A DNA stretch of 40,485 nucleotides from an uncultured Rhizobium sp. GTDB lineage: Bacteria; Pseudomonadota; Alphaproteobacteria; Rhizobiales; Rhizobiaceae. The notes beneath the pieces are model-generated. The model saw only the letters and a list, made by a program, of their open reading frames with translations, was not told where the DNA came from and ran no database searches. Location of the stretch: NCBI GenBank assembly GCA_945952245.1, contig CAMFHT010000004.1, forward strand, positions 1-40,485, read 5' to 3'. Shown here piece after piece: positions 18,260-27,536 of this stretch. The position numbers were made by a program, and so were the translations under genes. Every line of letters starts with the position of its first letter. Within the stretch, counting starts at the first letter, position 1.

Positions 18260-19273
18260 TCAGGCCTCCATCAGGTCGCGGATCGCCCGGCCGACGCGGG
18301 CCGGCCCGGGGAAATAGTCCCATTCCTGGGCATGCGGATAGGGCGTGTCCCAGCCGGCGACGCGGGCAACCGGTGCCTCGAGGTGGTAGAAGCAGTGCTC
18401 TTGCACCAGCGCCGTCAGCTCCGCACCGAAGCCGGAAGTCAGCGTTGCCTCGTGCAGTACCATGCAGCGACCGGTCTTCGAGACCGAGCGCACGATCGCA
18501 TCGAGATCGAGCGGCAGCAGGGTGCGAAGGTCGATCACCTCGCAATCGACGCCCGTTTCCTCCGCAGCGGCGATCGCCACATGCACCATGGTGCCATAGG
18601 CGAGAATGGTCATCGCCGTGCCCGGCCGGGCGGTTACGGCTTCGCCGAGCGGAACGCGGTAATGCTCCTCCGGCACGTCGGCCGCCGGATGTCCGGTCCA
18701 GGGCGTGACCGGCCGGTCGTGATGGCCGTCGAAGGGACCGTTATAGAGCCGCTTCGGCTCGAGGAAGATCACGGGGTCCGGGTCTTCGATCGAGGAGATC
18801 AGCAGCCCCTTCGCATCATAGGGATTGGAGGGAACCACGACCTTCAGCCCGCACACGTGGGTGAAGAGCGCTTCGGGGCTCTGGCTGTGGGTCTGGCCGC
18901 CAAAGATGCCGCCGCCGGTCGGCATGCGCACCACGAGCGGGCAGGTGAACTGGTTGTTGGACCGGTGGCGGATGCGCGCCGCCTCCTGCGTCAGCTGGTC
19001 ATAGGCCGGGTACATGTAGTCTGCGAACTGCACTTCGACACAGGGCTTCAGACCGAAGGCCGCCATGCCGATCGCTGCGCCGACAATGCCGGATTCGGAG
19101 ATCGGGGCATCGAAGCAGCGGGTCTTGCCGTATTTCTGCTGCAGGCCTTGCGTGCAACGGAAGACGCCGCCGAAATAGCCGACATCCTCGCCGAACACGA
19201 CGACATCCTCGTCGCGGCCCATGGAAACGTCGATGGCGCTGCGGATCGCCTCGATCATGGTCATGCGTGCCAT
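18260..19273 (-). CDS. bkdA2: Branched-chain 2-oxoacid dehydrogenase E1 beta subunit
   Basis: Forms the alpha2-beta2 thiamine-diphosphate decarboxylase with bkdA1. It is 337 aa, a transketolase-like pyrimidine-binding domain followed by the transketolase C-domain. It opens MTMIEAIRSAIDVSM and continues VFGEDVGYFGGVFRCTQGL, a segment characteristic of BCKDH beta; SESGIVGAAIGMA and GGGIFGGQTHSQSPE follow. The first ATG (MARMTM) gives the standard length; an alternative is three codons on. It sits four bases after the E1-alpha stop. Confidence 0.94.
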   Translation of the reverse strand: MARMTMIEAIRSAIDVSMGRDEDVVVFGEDVGYFGGVFRCTQGLQQKYGKTRCFDAPISESGIVGAAIGMAAFGLKPCVEVQFADYMYPAYDQLTQEAARIRHRSNNQFTCPLVVRMPTGGGIFGGQTHSQSPEALFTHVCGLKVVVPSNPYDAKGLLISSIEDPDPVIFLEPKRLYNGPFDGHHDRPVTPWTGHPAADVPEEHYRVPLGEAVTARPGTAMTILAYGTMVHVAIAAAEETGVDCEVIDLRTLLPLDLDAIVRSVSKTGRCMVLHEATLTSGFGAELTALVQEHCFYHLEAPVARVAGWDTPYPHAQEWDYFPGPARVGRAIRDLMEA

Positions 19274-19277
19274 GGCT

Positions 19278-21306
<2,029 letters not shown>

Positions 21307-21314
21307 GGCCTTCC

Positions 21315-22520
21315 TCACACGAGTTCGAGGGCAAGGGCGGTAGCCTCGCCGCCGCCGATGCAGAGCGAGGCGATGCCGCGGCGGGCGTTGCGGGCGCGCA
21401 TGGCGTGCAGCAGCGTCACCACGATGCGGGCGCCGGAAGCTCCGATCGGATGGCCGAGCGCGCAGGCCCCACCGTTGACGTTGACCTTTTCGGGATCGAG
21501 GCCCAAGTCGCGGATGGCGATCATGGCGACCACCGCAAAGGCTTCGTTGATCTCCCAGAGATCGACGTCCGAAGCCTGCCAGCCGATGCGCGAAAAAAGC
21601 GTCTTGATCGCACCGACCGGGGCGGTCGTGAAATAGGCGGGCTGGCGGGCATGGCCGGCATGGCCGACGACGCGGGCAAGCGGCGTGAGGCCTCGGGCTT
21701 CTGCCTCGCTCTCGCGCATCAGGAGAAGGGCGGCCGCGCCATCCGATATGGAGGAGGAATTCGCCGCCGTTACCGTGCCGCCTTCGCGGAAGGCCGGCCT
21801 GAGCCTGGCGATCTTGGCGGGATCGGCCTTGGCCGGCTGTTCGTCATGGTCGAGCCGTGCTGACGATCGGCCCTCGCCACGGTTCACGGAGGCGATCTCC
21901 GCGGTGAAAGCCCCGGTTGCCTCGGCCGTCAGCGCCCTCTCGAGCGACCGGCGGGCATAGTCGTCCTGCTCCTCGCGGGTAAACTGGTATTCGCCGGCGA
22001 TATCCTCGGCATAGGTGCCCATCAGGCGGCCTGAATAGGCGTCCTCCAGCCCGTCCAGAAACATGTGATCCTTGAGCTCCGCATGGCCGAGACGGGCGCC
22101 GGCGCGGGTCTTGAGCGAGAGGTAGGGTGCATTCGACATGGATTCCATGCCGCCCGCGAGCGTGATCCTGCTGCTGCCGGCAAGGAGGCCGTCATGGGCG
22201 AGCATGATCGCCTTCATGCCGGAGCCGCAGACCTTGGAGATGGTGGAGCAGGGCACGGCTTCCGGCAGCCCGCCCTTCAGTGCCGCCTGCCGTGCCGGGT
22301 TCTGGCCGAGTCCGGCGGAGAGCACATTGCCCATGAAGACCTCATCGACTGCCTGACCTTCGACCCCCGCCCGGGCAAGAGCGGCCTCCACGGCGATAGC
22401 ACCCAGCTCTGGCGCGGAAAGTGGCTGCAGGGCGCCCTGGAACGCGCCCATCGGCGTGCGGGCGGCAGAGACGATGACGACGGGATCGGTAATGCGAGCA
22501 GCGGGCAAGGCATCCTCCAT
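21315..22520 (-). CDS. Acetyl-CoA C-acyltransferase (thiolase)
   Basis: Biosynthetic/degradative thiolase of 401 aa. The nucleophilic Cys is C98 in SKVCGSGMKA. The C-terminal GGACALGHPIGASGAR and CIGGGEATALALE provide the His and second Cys. It opens the operon thiolase-SDR-bkdA1-bkdA2-bkdB-lpdA on the minus strand, so cleavage of 2-methylacetoacetyl-CoA (Ile breakdown) or of acetoacetyl-CoA derived from leucine is the likely use. Which one it prefers cannot be read here. Confidence 0.9.
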   Translation of the reverse strand: MEDALPAARITDPVVIVSAARTPMGAFQGALQPLSAPELGAIAVEAALARAGVEGQAVDEVFMGNVLSAGLGQNPARQAALKGGLPEAVPCSTISKVCGSGMKAIMLAHDGLLAGSSRITLAGGMESMSNAPYLSLKTRAGARLGHAELKDHMFLDGLEDAYSGRLMGTYAEDIAGEYQFTREEQDDYARRSLERALTAEATGAFTAEIASVNRGEGRSSARLDHDEQPAKADPAKIARLRPAFREGGTVTAANSSSISDGAAALLLMRESEAEARGLTPLARVVGHAGHARQPAYFTTAPVGAIKTLFSRIGWQASDVDLWEINEAFAVVAMIAIRDLGLDPEKVNVNGGACALGHPIGASGARIVVTLLHAMRARNARRGIASLCIGGGEATALALELV

Positions 22521-22565
22521 GGCGGTCCGGGAGGCGCAGTGACAATTGCGGGATCAGTTCGAACT

Positions 22566-22673
22566 GGCCTCAATGAGGTGAGGCCGCCGATCAGCGATCA
22601 ACCACATCGCTTCTCCTCCCAGAACCAAGCGATGCGGGCATGATAGTGCGAAGCCGTGAGACGAATCTCGTCT
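22566..22673 (-). promoter_or_regulatory. Upstream region of the bkd operon with two inverted repeats
   Basis: The 228-bp gap before the thiolase gene holds GGCCTCA-N6-TGAGGCC (22566-22585) and a perfect AGACGA-ATC-TCGTCT palindrome (22659-22673). The latter has the size and symmetry of a dimeric repressor or activator site and is about 140 bp upstream of the thiolase start. BkdR or a TetR-type regulator would be plausible binders. No further gene is seen in the gap. Confidence 0.35.
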
Positions 22674-22748
22674 AAGTCGGGGAGGAAGGAAAGCTGTTTC
22701 GCAGAGATCGCACCGCTGGTGGACGGTATTTGGTGAAATTCTGCGTTG

Positions 22749-23996
22749 TCAGCTGCGAGCCTGGTTTTTCTCTGCGGCGGCGAGCCATTGGAGGATGCCT
22801 TCCGCAGCGGCCTTGCCGGTCGCGAAACAGGCAGTCAGCAGATAGCCGCCGGTCGGCGCTTCCCAATCGATCATTTCGCCGGCGGCGAAGAGACCGGGAT
22901 GGCTCTTCAGCATGTAGCGCTCGTCGAGTTCCTCCCAGGCGATGCCGCCCGCAGACGAGATTGCCTCTTCGAGGGGCCGTGGGCGGATAACGCGCAGCGG
23001 CAGCTTCTTGATGGTGCGTGCGAGTTCTTCCGGCGGCATGGCCTGGCAGTCCGGCACGCATTCGCGCACCAGCGCGGTCTTGACGGCATCGAGCCCGGCA
23101 CCTTTCCGAAGCCGGTTCGAAAACGACATCTTGCCTGTTTGCCGTTGAAAGTCCGCTGCCATGCGGTTTGAGTCACGACCGGGGGCGAGGTCGAGCAGAA
23201 GCACTGCCGACCCGTCAGTTTCGATCCTGTCCCGCAGCGCTGCGGCATGGGCATAGATCAGGCTGCCTTCCACGCCGCTTCGACCGATCACGAATTCGCC
23301 CTGCACGGAGCCGGCATCGCTGGTCGCGACGACGGCCTTTACCGGTGCGCCGGAAAAACGTTCTGTGAAATGCGGCGACCAGGGCAGGTCGAAGCCGCAA
23401 TTGGCCGGGCGGAAAGGTTTTATCGCAATGCCCGCTCCGGCAAAGGGCGCCATCCAGCTGCCGTCCGAGCCGAGCTTCGGCCAGCTGCCGCCGCCGAAGG
23501 CGAAGAGCGCAGTCTGGGGCTCGACCCAGATCTCGCCGCCCGGCGTCAGAATGCGGTGCCCCTTGCCATCGAAGCCTATCCATCGGTGACGGGTCTGGAT
23601 GTCAACGCCCTGCGCGGAAAGGCGCCTCAGCCAGGCGCGCAGCAGCGGCGAGCCCTTCATCGCCTTCGGAAAGACACGTCCCGACGAGCCGGTGAAGGTA
23701 TCGGCACCCAGGGCATCTGCCCAGTCGCGCAAGGCTTCGGGCTTCAGGCCATCAAGTGCCGACGCAAGCCGCGCATTGGCGGCGCCATAGCGTTCCCGAA
23801 ACCGCGCATAGTCCTCGGAGTGAGTAAGGTTCAGCCCCGACTTGCCGGCCAGGAGAAACTTGCGCGCGACCGTCGGCATGGCCTCATAAACGGTCACGGC
23901 ATGGCCGGCAGCGGAGAGAATTTCGGCTGCCATCAGGCCTGCGGGTCCTCCGCCGAAAACAGCTATCGGTCGCCCTGCCCCGTCAGAGCCGGTCAT
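22749..23996 (-). CDS. HI0933/BaiN-like NAD(P)/FAD-dependent flavoprotein
   Basis: Putative oxidoreductase of 415 aa. The N-terminal FAD-binding motif is VFGGGPAGLMAAEILSAAGH. It continues with KFLLAGKSGLNLTHSE, a hallmark of HI0933-like flavoproteins, and GSSGRVFPKAMKGSPLL. C-terminal AGEMIDWEAPTGGYLLTACFATG closes the FAD site. The physiological substrate of this family is generally unknown; the ORF matches the shorter PP4765-type subgroup in pattern. The ORF track extends to 24188 inside the next gene; ATG 23996 shares one base with the stop of the phosphatase gene. Confidence 0.85.
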   Translation of the reverse strand: MTGSDGAGRPIAVFGGGPAGLMAAEILSAAGHAVTVYEAMPTVARKFLLAGKSGLNLTHSEDYARFRERYGAANARLASALDGLKPEALRDWADALGADTFTGSSGRVFPKAMKGSPLLRAWLRRLSAQGVDIQTRHRWIGFDGKGHRILTPGGEIWVEPQTALFAFGGGSWPKLGSDGSWMAPFAGAGIAIKPFRPANCGFDLPWSPHFTERFSGAPVKAVVATSDAGSVQGEFVIGRSGVEGSLIYAHAAALRDRIETDGSAVLLLDLAPGRDSNRMAADFQRQTGKMSFSNRLRKGAGLDAVKTALVRECVPDCQAMPPEELARTIKKLPLRVIRPRPLEEAISSAGGIAWEELDERYMLKSHPGLFAAGEMIDWEAPTGGYLLTACFATGKAAAEGILQWLAAAEKNQARS

Positions 23997-24781
23997 CACG
24001 ATGCGCCGCAGGAGACCACGTAGATCTCGCCGGTCTTCTTGATTTTCACCGCCGAGAGAACGCCGGTGGCATAGGCGCCGGTATCGACATTGATGCGACC
24101 TTCGCCGATGTCGACCTTGTCGACGGGCGTATGTCCATGCACCACGAGATAGGGTGCCGCCACGGGATTGGGCGAAGGGCGCTTCCACAGCAGCACCTCG
24201 TCCCGCTGGTCGTGAAGATCGATCCGGGTATCGACACCGCCATGCACGAAGCAGAGATCCGGGAAGCTTGCAAGCGAGGGAAGGTTCGCAAGGAACATCA
24301 GGTGGCTCGCCGGGATCGACCCGTGCAGGAGCGCCATCATTTCCGCGCGCGTATCCGGGAGCTGGCGAATGCCATAGGAAAGAAGCGCCTCGCGTCCGCC
24401 GAAGCGCAGCCAGTCGTGATCGTGGGACGGGCGTTCGAGGAAATCCAGCATGACCTCCTCATGGTTGCCCGCGAGATGGATCGTCTTCAGCCAGCCATTT
24501 TCGCCAAGCCCGATCAGATGCTCGATGACTTCTGAGGATTGCGGGCCGCGGTCGACATAGTCGCCCAGCGTGATCAGTACCTTTTCGCCGGGCTCGCCTG
24601 CTGCATCCTTGGCGATGATCGCTTCGAGCCGGAGAAGGAGATCCAGGCAACCATGCACGTCGCCGATGGCGTAAATCACGTCGGGCATGCCGTCGAAGAA
24701 GAGCTTGCGCCGGCCCCGTTTGCGTTCTTCGGTCCCGCCGCGCTTCGGCTGTCCGAACATGTCTCGCAAGCGCCCCAGCAT
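23996..24781 (-). CDS. PPP-family metallophosphoesterase (Ser/Thr phosphatase or Ap4A hydrolase-like)
   Basis: Calcineurin-like two-metal phosphatase of 261 aa. The metal ligands are in GDVHG (40-44), GDYVDRGP (73-80) and GNHEE (105-109), with a later VHGGVD and VVHGHTP supplying the C-terminal histidines. Bacterial members with this pattern act as protein phosphatases or diadenosine tetraphosphatases, and motifs do not decide between them. A basic N-terminal segment of about 30 residues precedes the domain. ATG 24781 is preferred over the TTG one codon earlier. It is coupled to the downstream flavoprotein gene by overlap. Confidence 0.87.
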   Translation of the reverse strand: MLGRLRDMFGQPKRGGTEERKRGRRKLFFDGMPDVIYAIGDVHGCLDLLLRLEAIIAKDAAGEPGEKVLITLGDYVDRGPQSSEVIEHLIGLGENGWLKTIHLAGNHEEVMLDFLERPSHDHDWLRFGGREALLSYGIRQLPDTRAEMMALLHGSIPASHLMFLANLPSLASFPDLCFVHGGVDTRIDLHDQRDEVLLWKRPSPNPVAAPYLVVHGHTPVDKVDIGEGRINVDTGAYATGVLSAVKIKKTGEIYVVSCGAS

Positions 24782-24810
24782 CAACTCAAAGTCCCGCTTT
24801 TCAGATCAAG

Positions 24811-24827
24811 AGATCCCGACAGGATCT
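24811..24827. repeat. Short inverted repeat upstream of the phosphatase gene
   Basis: AGATCC-CGACA-GGATCT is a 6-bp perfect inverted repeat, 30 bases before the phosphatase ATG on the minus strand. It could be an operator or part of the 5' leader. No other support. Confidence 0.3.
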
Positions 24828-24840
24828 TCTTAAAGAACAA

Positions 24841-24867
24841 AGCCAGGCCATTTTCAACGGCCCGGCT
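24841..24867 (-). terminator. Intrinsic terminator of the sugar transferase gene
   Basis: Read on the minus strand, AGCCGGGCC pairs with GGCCTGGCT (one G-U pair) around a 9-base loop, followed by TTGTTCTTT. It lies about 33 bases after the sugar transferase stop and before the phosphatase gene, so the two genes are probably separate transcription units. Confidence 0.6.
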
Positions 24868-24899
24868 CCCAGATTTTCAGTGTTTTATCAGATATCGAC

Positions 24900-25628
24900 T
24901 CAGAAGCCGTGGCCGCCACGCAATTCCGTCAGGATCGTCGCAAAGAAGATCTTCGCATCGAGCGCAAGCGAGTAATTGTCGATATAGTGCAGGTCTGCCG
25001 CGATACGGGCACGTGCCCAGTCCGCCTTGTCGGTCGGACCACGCCAGCCGCGCACCTGAGCGAGACCGGTAAGGCCCGGACGGACGCTGTGGCGGCGGTG
25101 ATACTGCGGCACCAGTTCTTCGTAGAGCATGCCAGCGGCACGCATGCCGATCGCATGGCAGCGCGGACCGATGAGCGACATGTCGCCCTTCAGCACGTTG
25201 AAGAACTGCGGCAGTTCATCGATGTTCGTCTTGCGAAGGAAGGCGCCGATGCGCGTGATGCGCGGATCGCCCTGCACGGTCTGGGCAACGCCCGTCGGAT
25301 CGCAGGCATCCGTGCGCATCGACCGGAACTTGTAGATACGGATCTTCTTTCCATCCTTGCCCCAGCGGACCTGGCTGAAGAAGGCCGGGCCCGGGCTGTC
25401 GAGCTTGACTGCAAGGATCAGCACCAGGAAAAGCGGCGCAAGCACCAGCAGCATGGTGGCCGCGAACGCAACGTCGAAGGCACGCTTTGCGGCCAGCTGT
25501 GCGGTGACGGCAGCATCCTGACTTTCCGCGGTTTGGAGCGGGTAGTAGAGGGTCATGTCCGATACTTTATGGTTGGCGTTTGCGGGATGGGGAGGCTCTT
25601 GTTCGCCCACGTTGAGAAAACTCGCCAT
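24900..25628 (-). CDS. ExoY-like sugar transferase (undecaprenyl-phosphate glycosyl-1-phosphate transferase)
   Basis: Membrane-anchored initiator of exopolysaccharide or O-antigen repeat-unit synthesis, about 242 aa (PF02397 type). After about 45 N-terminal residues comes KRAFDVAFAATMLLVLAPLFLVLILAVKL, the reentrant membrane helix. Then follow the catalytic blocks KIRIYKFRSM, LRKTNIDELPQFFNVLKGDMSLIGPR and RRHSVRPGLTGLAQVRG. ATG 25628 has GAGGAGAAGG at good distance and is chosen over the ORF track start at 25697. It stands alone, without other polysaccharide genes next to it. Resemblance to rhizobial ExoY/PssA is clear, but the sugar it transfers is unknown. Confidence 0.88.
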   Translation of the reverse strand: MASFLNVGEQEPPHPANANHKVSDMTLYYPLQTAESQDAAVTAQLAAKRAFDVAFAATMLLVLAPLFLVLILAVKLDSPGPAFFSQVRWGKDGKKIRIYKFRSMRTDACDPTGVAQTVQGDPRITRIGAFLRKTNIDELPQFFNVLKGDMSLIGPRCHAIGMRAAGMLYEELVPQYHRRHSVRPGLTGLAQVRGWRGPTDKADWARARIAADLHYIDNYSLALDAKIFFATILTELRGGHGF

Positions 25629-25649
25629 TCTGGGAACCCTTCTCCTCGA

Positions 25650-25689
25650 GTTAAACTTAACGCCCCGATTTTCATTTACCGACTGGTAA
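25650..25689 (-). promoter_or_regulatory. Two palindromes in the sugar transferase leader
   Basis: GTTAA-AC-TTAAC (25650-25661) and TTACC-GACT-GGTAA (25676-25689) lie 22 to 61 bases before the start codon, in an AT-rich stretch. They are possible operator sites controlling polysaccharide initiation. I cannot assign a regulator. Confidence 0.35.
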
Positions 25690-26255
25690 CTACACACGTA
25701 ACGCGGCTTTATGAAGACTGCAATTCACTCTCCGAAGCCCGGAGCTTGTCCAATATTGGAGCCATTTCTGTCGGTCTTCGCCGCAGGCACGGTTAAATGG
25801 CTGCAAATAATGACAAATTTACGTTCGTCAAAAACACTTCGGTAGTCCTGGCCTGCCGAGGTCACGATGTTGAAACGGGGAGCTGCGTCGAAATGTCGCA
25901 TGAGACTTATCATCCAGTGAAAGCTCCTGCCTTCGCTCCTGCCACTTATGGGCGACCAAGTACTTTTTTTGGGCCAACATATGCGTGTGGTTATTTCGCA
26001 CATGCACATAATCCATTGCGAATCGTTTTAGTCCGCTGCCGCCGAATTCTACTCGCGTGAGTTGGCTTGGCTGGGCGATTCCGCCTCGGATCAAATGACC
26101 TCCTGGTAAAAACTTGATTATATTGAGAAATGTCAGGGTCGTGTGATTTTGCTCAAAAAACGAGCAGCGCGCCGCTAGAATTTGTGCAGCGCAGCAAAAA
26201 ATTGCCCATTATTTCCTGTTGGCCTCTGCAGTCATTGGGCTTAACAAATACCCGC

Positions 26256-26278
26256 ACGCCGACCTGGGTCGGCGTTTT
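26256..26278 (+). terminator. Strong intrinsic terminator in the gene-free region
   Basis: ACGCCGAC and GTCGGCGT form a perfect 8-bp GC-rich stem with a CTGG tetraloop, followed by TTTC. No protein gene on the plus strand ends nearby, so it may end a small RNA transcribed from within the preceding 150 bases. Confidence 0.65.
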
Positions 26279-26348
26279 CATTCGATACCGCCTTGTATCA
26301 TTATGGCACATCGAGCCATGCGCTCCGTTTCTAGCAGCCCTGAAAAAA

Positions 26349-26366
26349 TTGGCACAAGAATTGCTT
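26349..26366 (+). promoter_or_regulatory. Sigma-54 (RpoN) promoter, -24/-12
   Basis: TTGGCACAAGAATTGCTT matches the RpoN consensus (TGGCAC-N5-TTGC), with exactly 10 bases between the GG and GC dinucleotides. Transcription would start near 26378 and run rightwards through a 27-codon ORF and then antisense into the 3' end of the LysR gene. No obvious sigma-54-type gene follows, so the target is unclear. Confidence 0.6.
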
Positions 26367-26503
26367 TAAAGAAAAAGCGCAAGCCGAAGCGAAGTTTATT
26401 CTGTCGGCAGTTCGATGGCCGAAAGAATTAACCATGCCTTTTAACCATGATGACAAAGAGTCGTGGAAACGGTCGTTCGCTGCTTGCCCTGTTGAAGCGA
26501 AAA

Positions 26504-27397
26504 TCAGGCGCCTTTAAGGCATTGCTCCGCCGTAGTCATGAAGGCGTGCGCCATTGCGGGGAGCTGTCTGTGTCGAGACCAGATGAGAGAAAGTTCCACG
26601 GTGGCCGATGGCTGGAAGGGACGAAGCAAGATGCGTCCCTGATCCTGAAACAATCCGAGATGGACGAGGCTGGCAAGCGAAACGCCGAGTCCGGAACCGA
26701 CCATGGAACAGATCATGTCCGGCGTTCGTGCCTCGTATCGAAGCACGCGCGCGACATTCCGCTTTTCGAACAGCGCATCGATTGCCGTGCGCAGGGCGTT
26801 GTCCGGACGCAGGGAGATAAAGACCTGCTGTGCCAGGTCCTCGGGGGTGATGACCTCCCTGTCCGCGAGAACGTGGCCATTCGGCAGAATGCAGTGGACA
26901 GGCGAATCGGCAAGTTTCTGGCTGAGGCAACCGCCGCTTTCAGGAAGGCCGGAGACAAGGGCGATATCGCATTGATGCGTCGTCAGGCACTCGACCACGA
27001 GTTCGGGCTGCTTCACCTCGATCGATACGAAGGCGTCCGGATACTGCCGGCTGAAGTCGCTGACGAGGCGGGTCACGAGCGAACTCGGTATGCCAGGTAT
27101 GGTCAATAGCCGAAGTCGCGAATAGCGGAAGCGGCCGATTTCCAGCGCTGCCTCTCGGATCTGCACCATTCCGATCAGCGCCCGCTTCACCTCGTCGATC
27201 AGGATTTCCGCTTCCGCCGTCGGCGAGATTCGGCGACCCACGCGTTCGAAGAGCTGGTAGCCGATATCGGCTTCCATGTCGGCGATGAGACGGCTGATGG
27301 CTGGCTGGGATATGCCGAGCTGATTTGCCGCCTCGGTCAGGGTCCCCGCGACCATGACGGCACGAAATGCGTCGATCTGCCTGAGTGTAAGACTCAT
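26504..27397 (-). CDS. LysR-family transcriptional regulator
   Basis: LTTR of 297 aa. The N-terminal winged HTH is MSLTLRQIDAFRAVMVAGTL, then TEAANQLGISQPAISRLIAD, followed by the linker helix and a periplasmic-binding-like effector domain to about residue 295. It lies downstream of the glycerol-kinase-like operon in the same direction, separated by a 139-bp gap that has its own palindrome, so it is probably transcribed separately. The effector and target genes are not evident. LTTRs often control a divergent neighbour, but there is none here. Confidence 0.88.
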   Translation of the reverse strand: MSLTLRQIDAFRAVMVAGTLTEAANQLGISQPAISRLIADMEADIGYQLFERVGRRISPTAEAEILIDEVKRALIGMVQIREAALEIGRFRYSRLRLLTIPGIPSSLVTRLVSDFSRQYPDAFVSIEVKQPELVVECLTTHQCDIALVSGLPESGGCLSQKLADSPVHCILPNGHVLADREVITPEDLAQQVFISLRPDNALRTAIDALFEKRNVARVLRYEARTPDMICSMVGSGLGVSLASLVHLGLFQDQGRILLRPFQPSATVELSLIWSRHRQLPAMAHAFMTTAEQCLKGA

Positions 27398-27422
27398 CGC
27401 AACGCCCTCAAATTTTCGAATA

Positions 27423-27439
27423 CTAATATATAATATTAG
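27423..27439 (-). promoter_or_regulatory. AT-rich palindrome at the LysR promoter
   Basis: CTAATAT-ATA-ATATTAG is a perfect 7-bp inverted repeat, 26 bases before the LysR start. Its symmetry and position suit an autoregulatory LysR-type site, but the sequence is so AT-rich that it could also be a -10 region. Confidence 0.4.
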
Positions 27440-27536
27440 GTTATGAGGGATGTCAAAGGCGATTTTGCCTATCTGAGGTTTCAGTGACGTCTTTTAGTCT
27501 TACGACTTTTCGAACGGAGATCGCATGTGCTGGCCA

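Larger units (their letters stand above)
25690..26503. other. Gene-poor AT-richer intergenic region
   Basis: About 0.8 kb with visibly lower GC than the flanks. The ORFs listed here (25797-26060 plus, 25828-26094 minus, 26130-26369 plus) have no recognisable family motifs, lack good ribosome-binding sites and look accidental. What I do see is a small hairpin TGCTC/GAGCA (26150-26166), an intrinsic terminator (26256-26278), a sigma-54 promoter (26349-26366) and a 27-codon ORF starting at 26434 (MPFNHDDKESW), with no convincing ribosome-binding site. A small RNA gene is possible. Confidence 0.6.

Noticed and set aside
17059-18708. 549-aa plus-strand ORF
   Set aside because: Opposite bkdB and bkdA2; composition typical of a GC shadow frame.
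25797-26060. 87-aa ORF in the intergenic region
   Set aside because: No family resemblance, no ribosome-binding site, and atypical codon use for this genome; overlaps an equally unconvincing minus-strand ORF.
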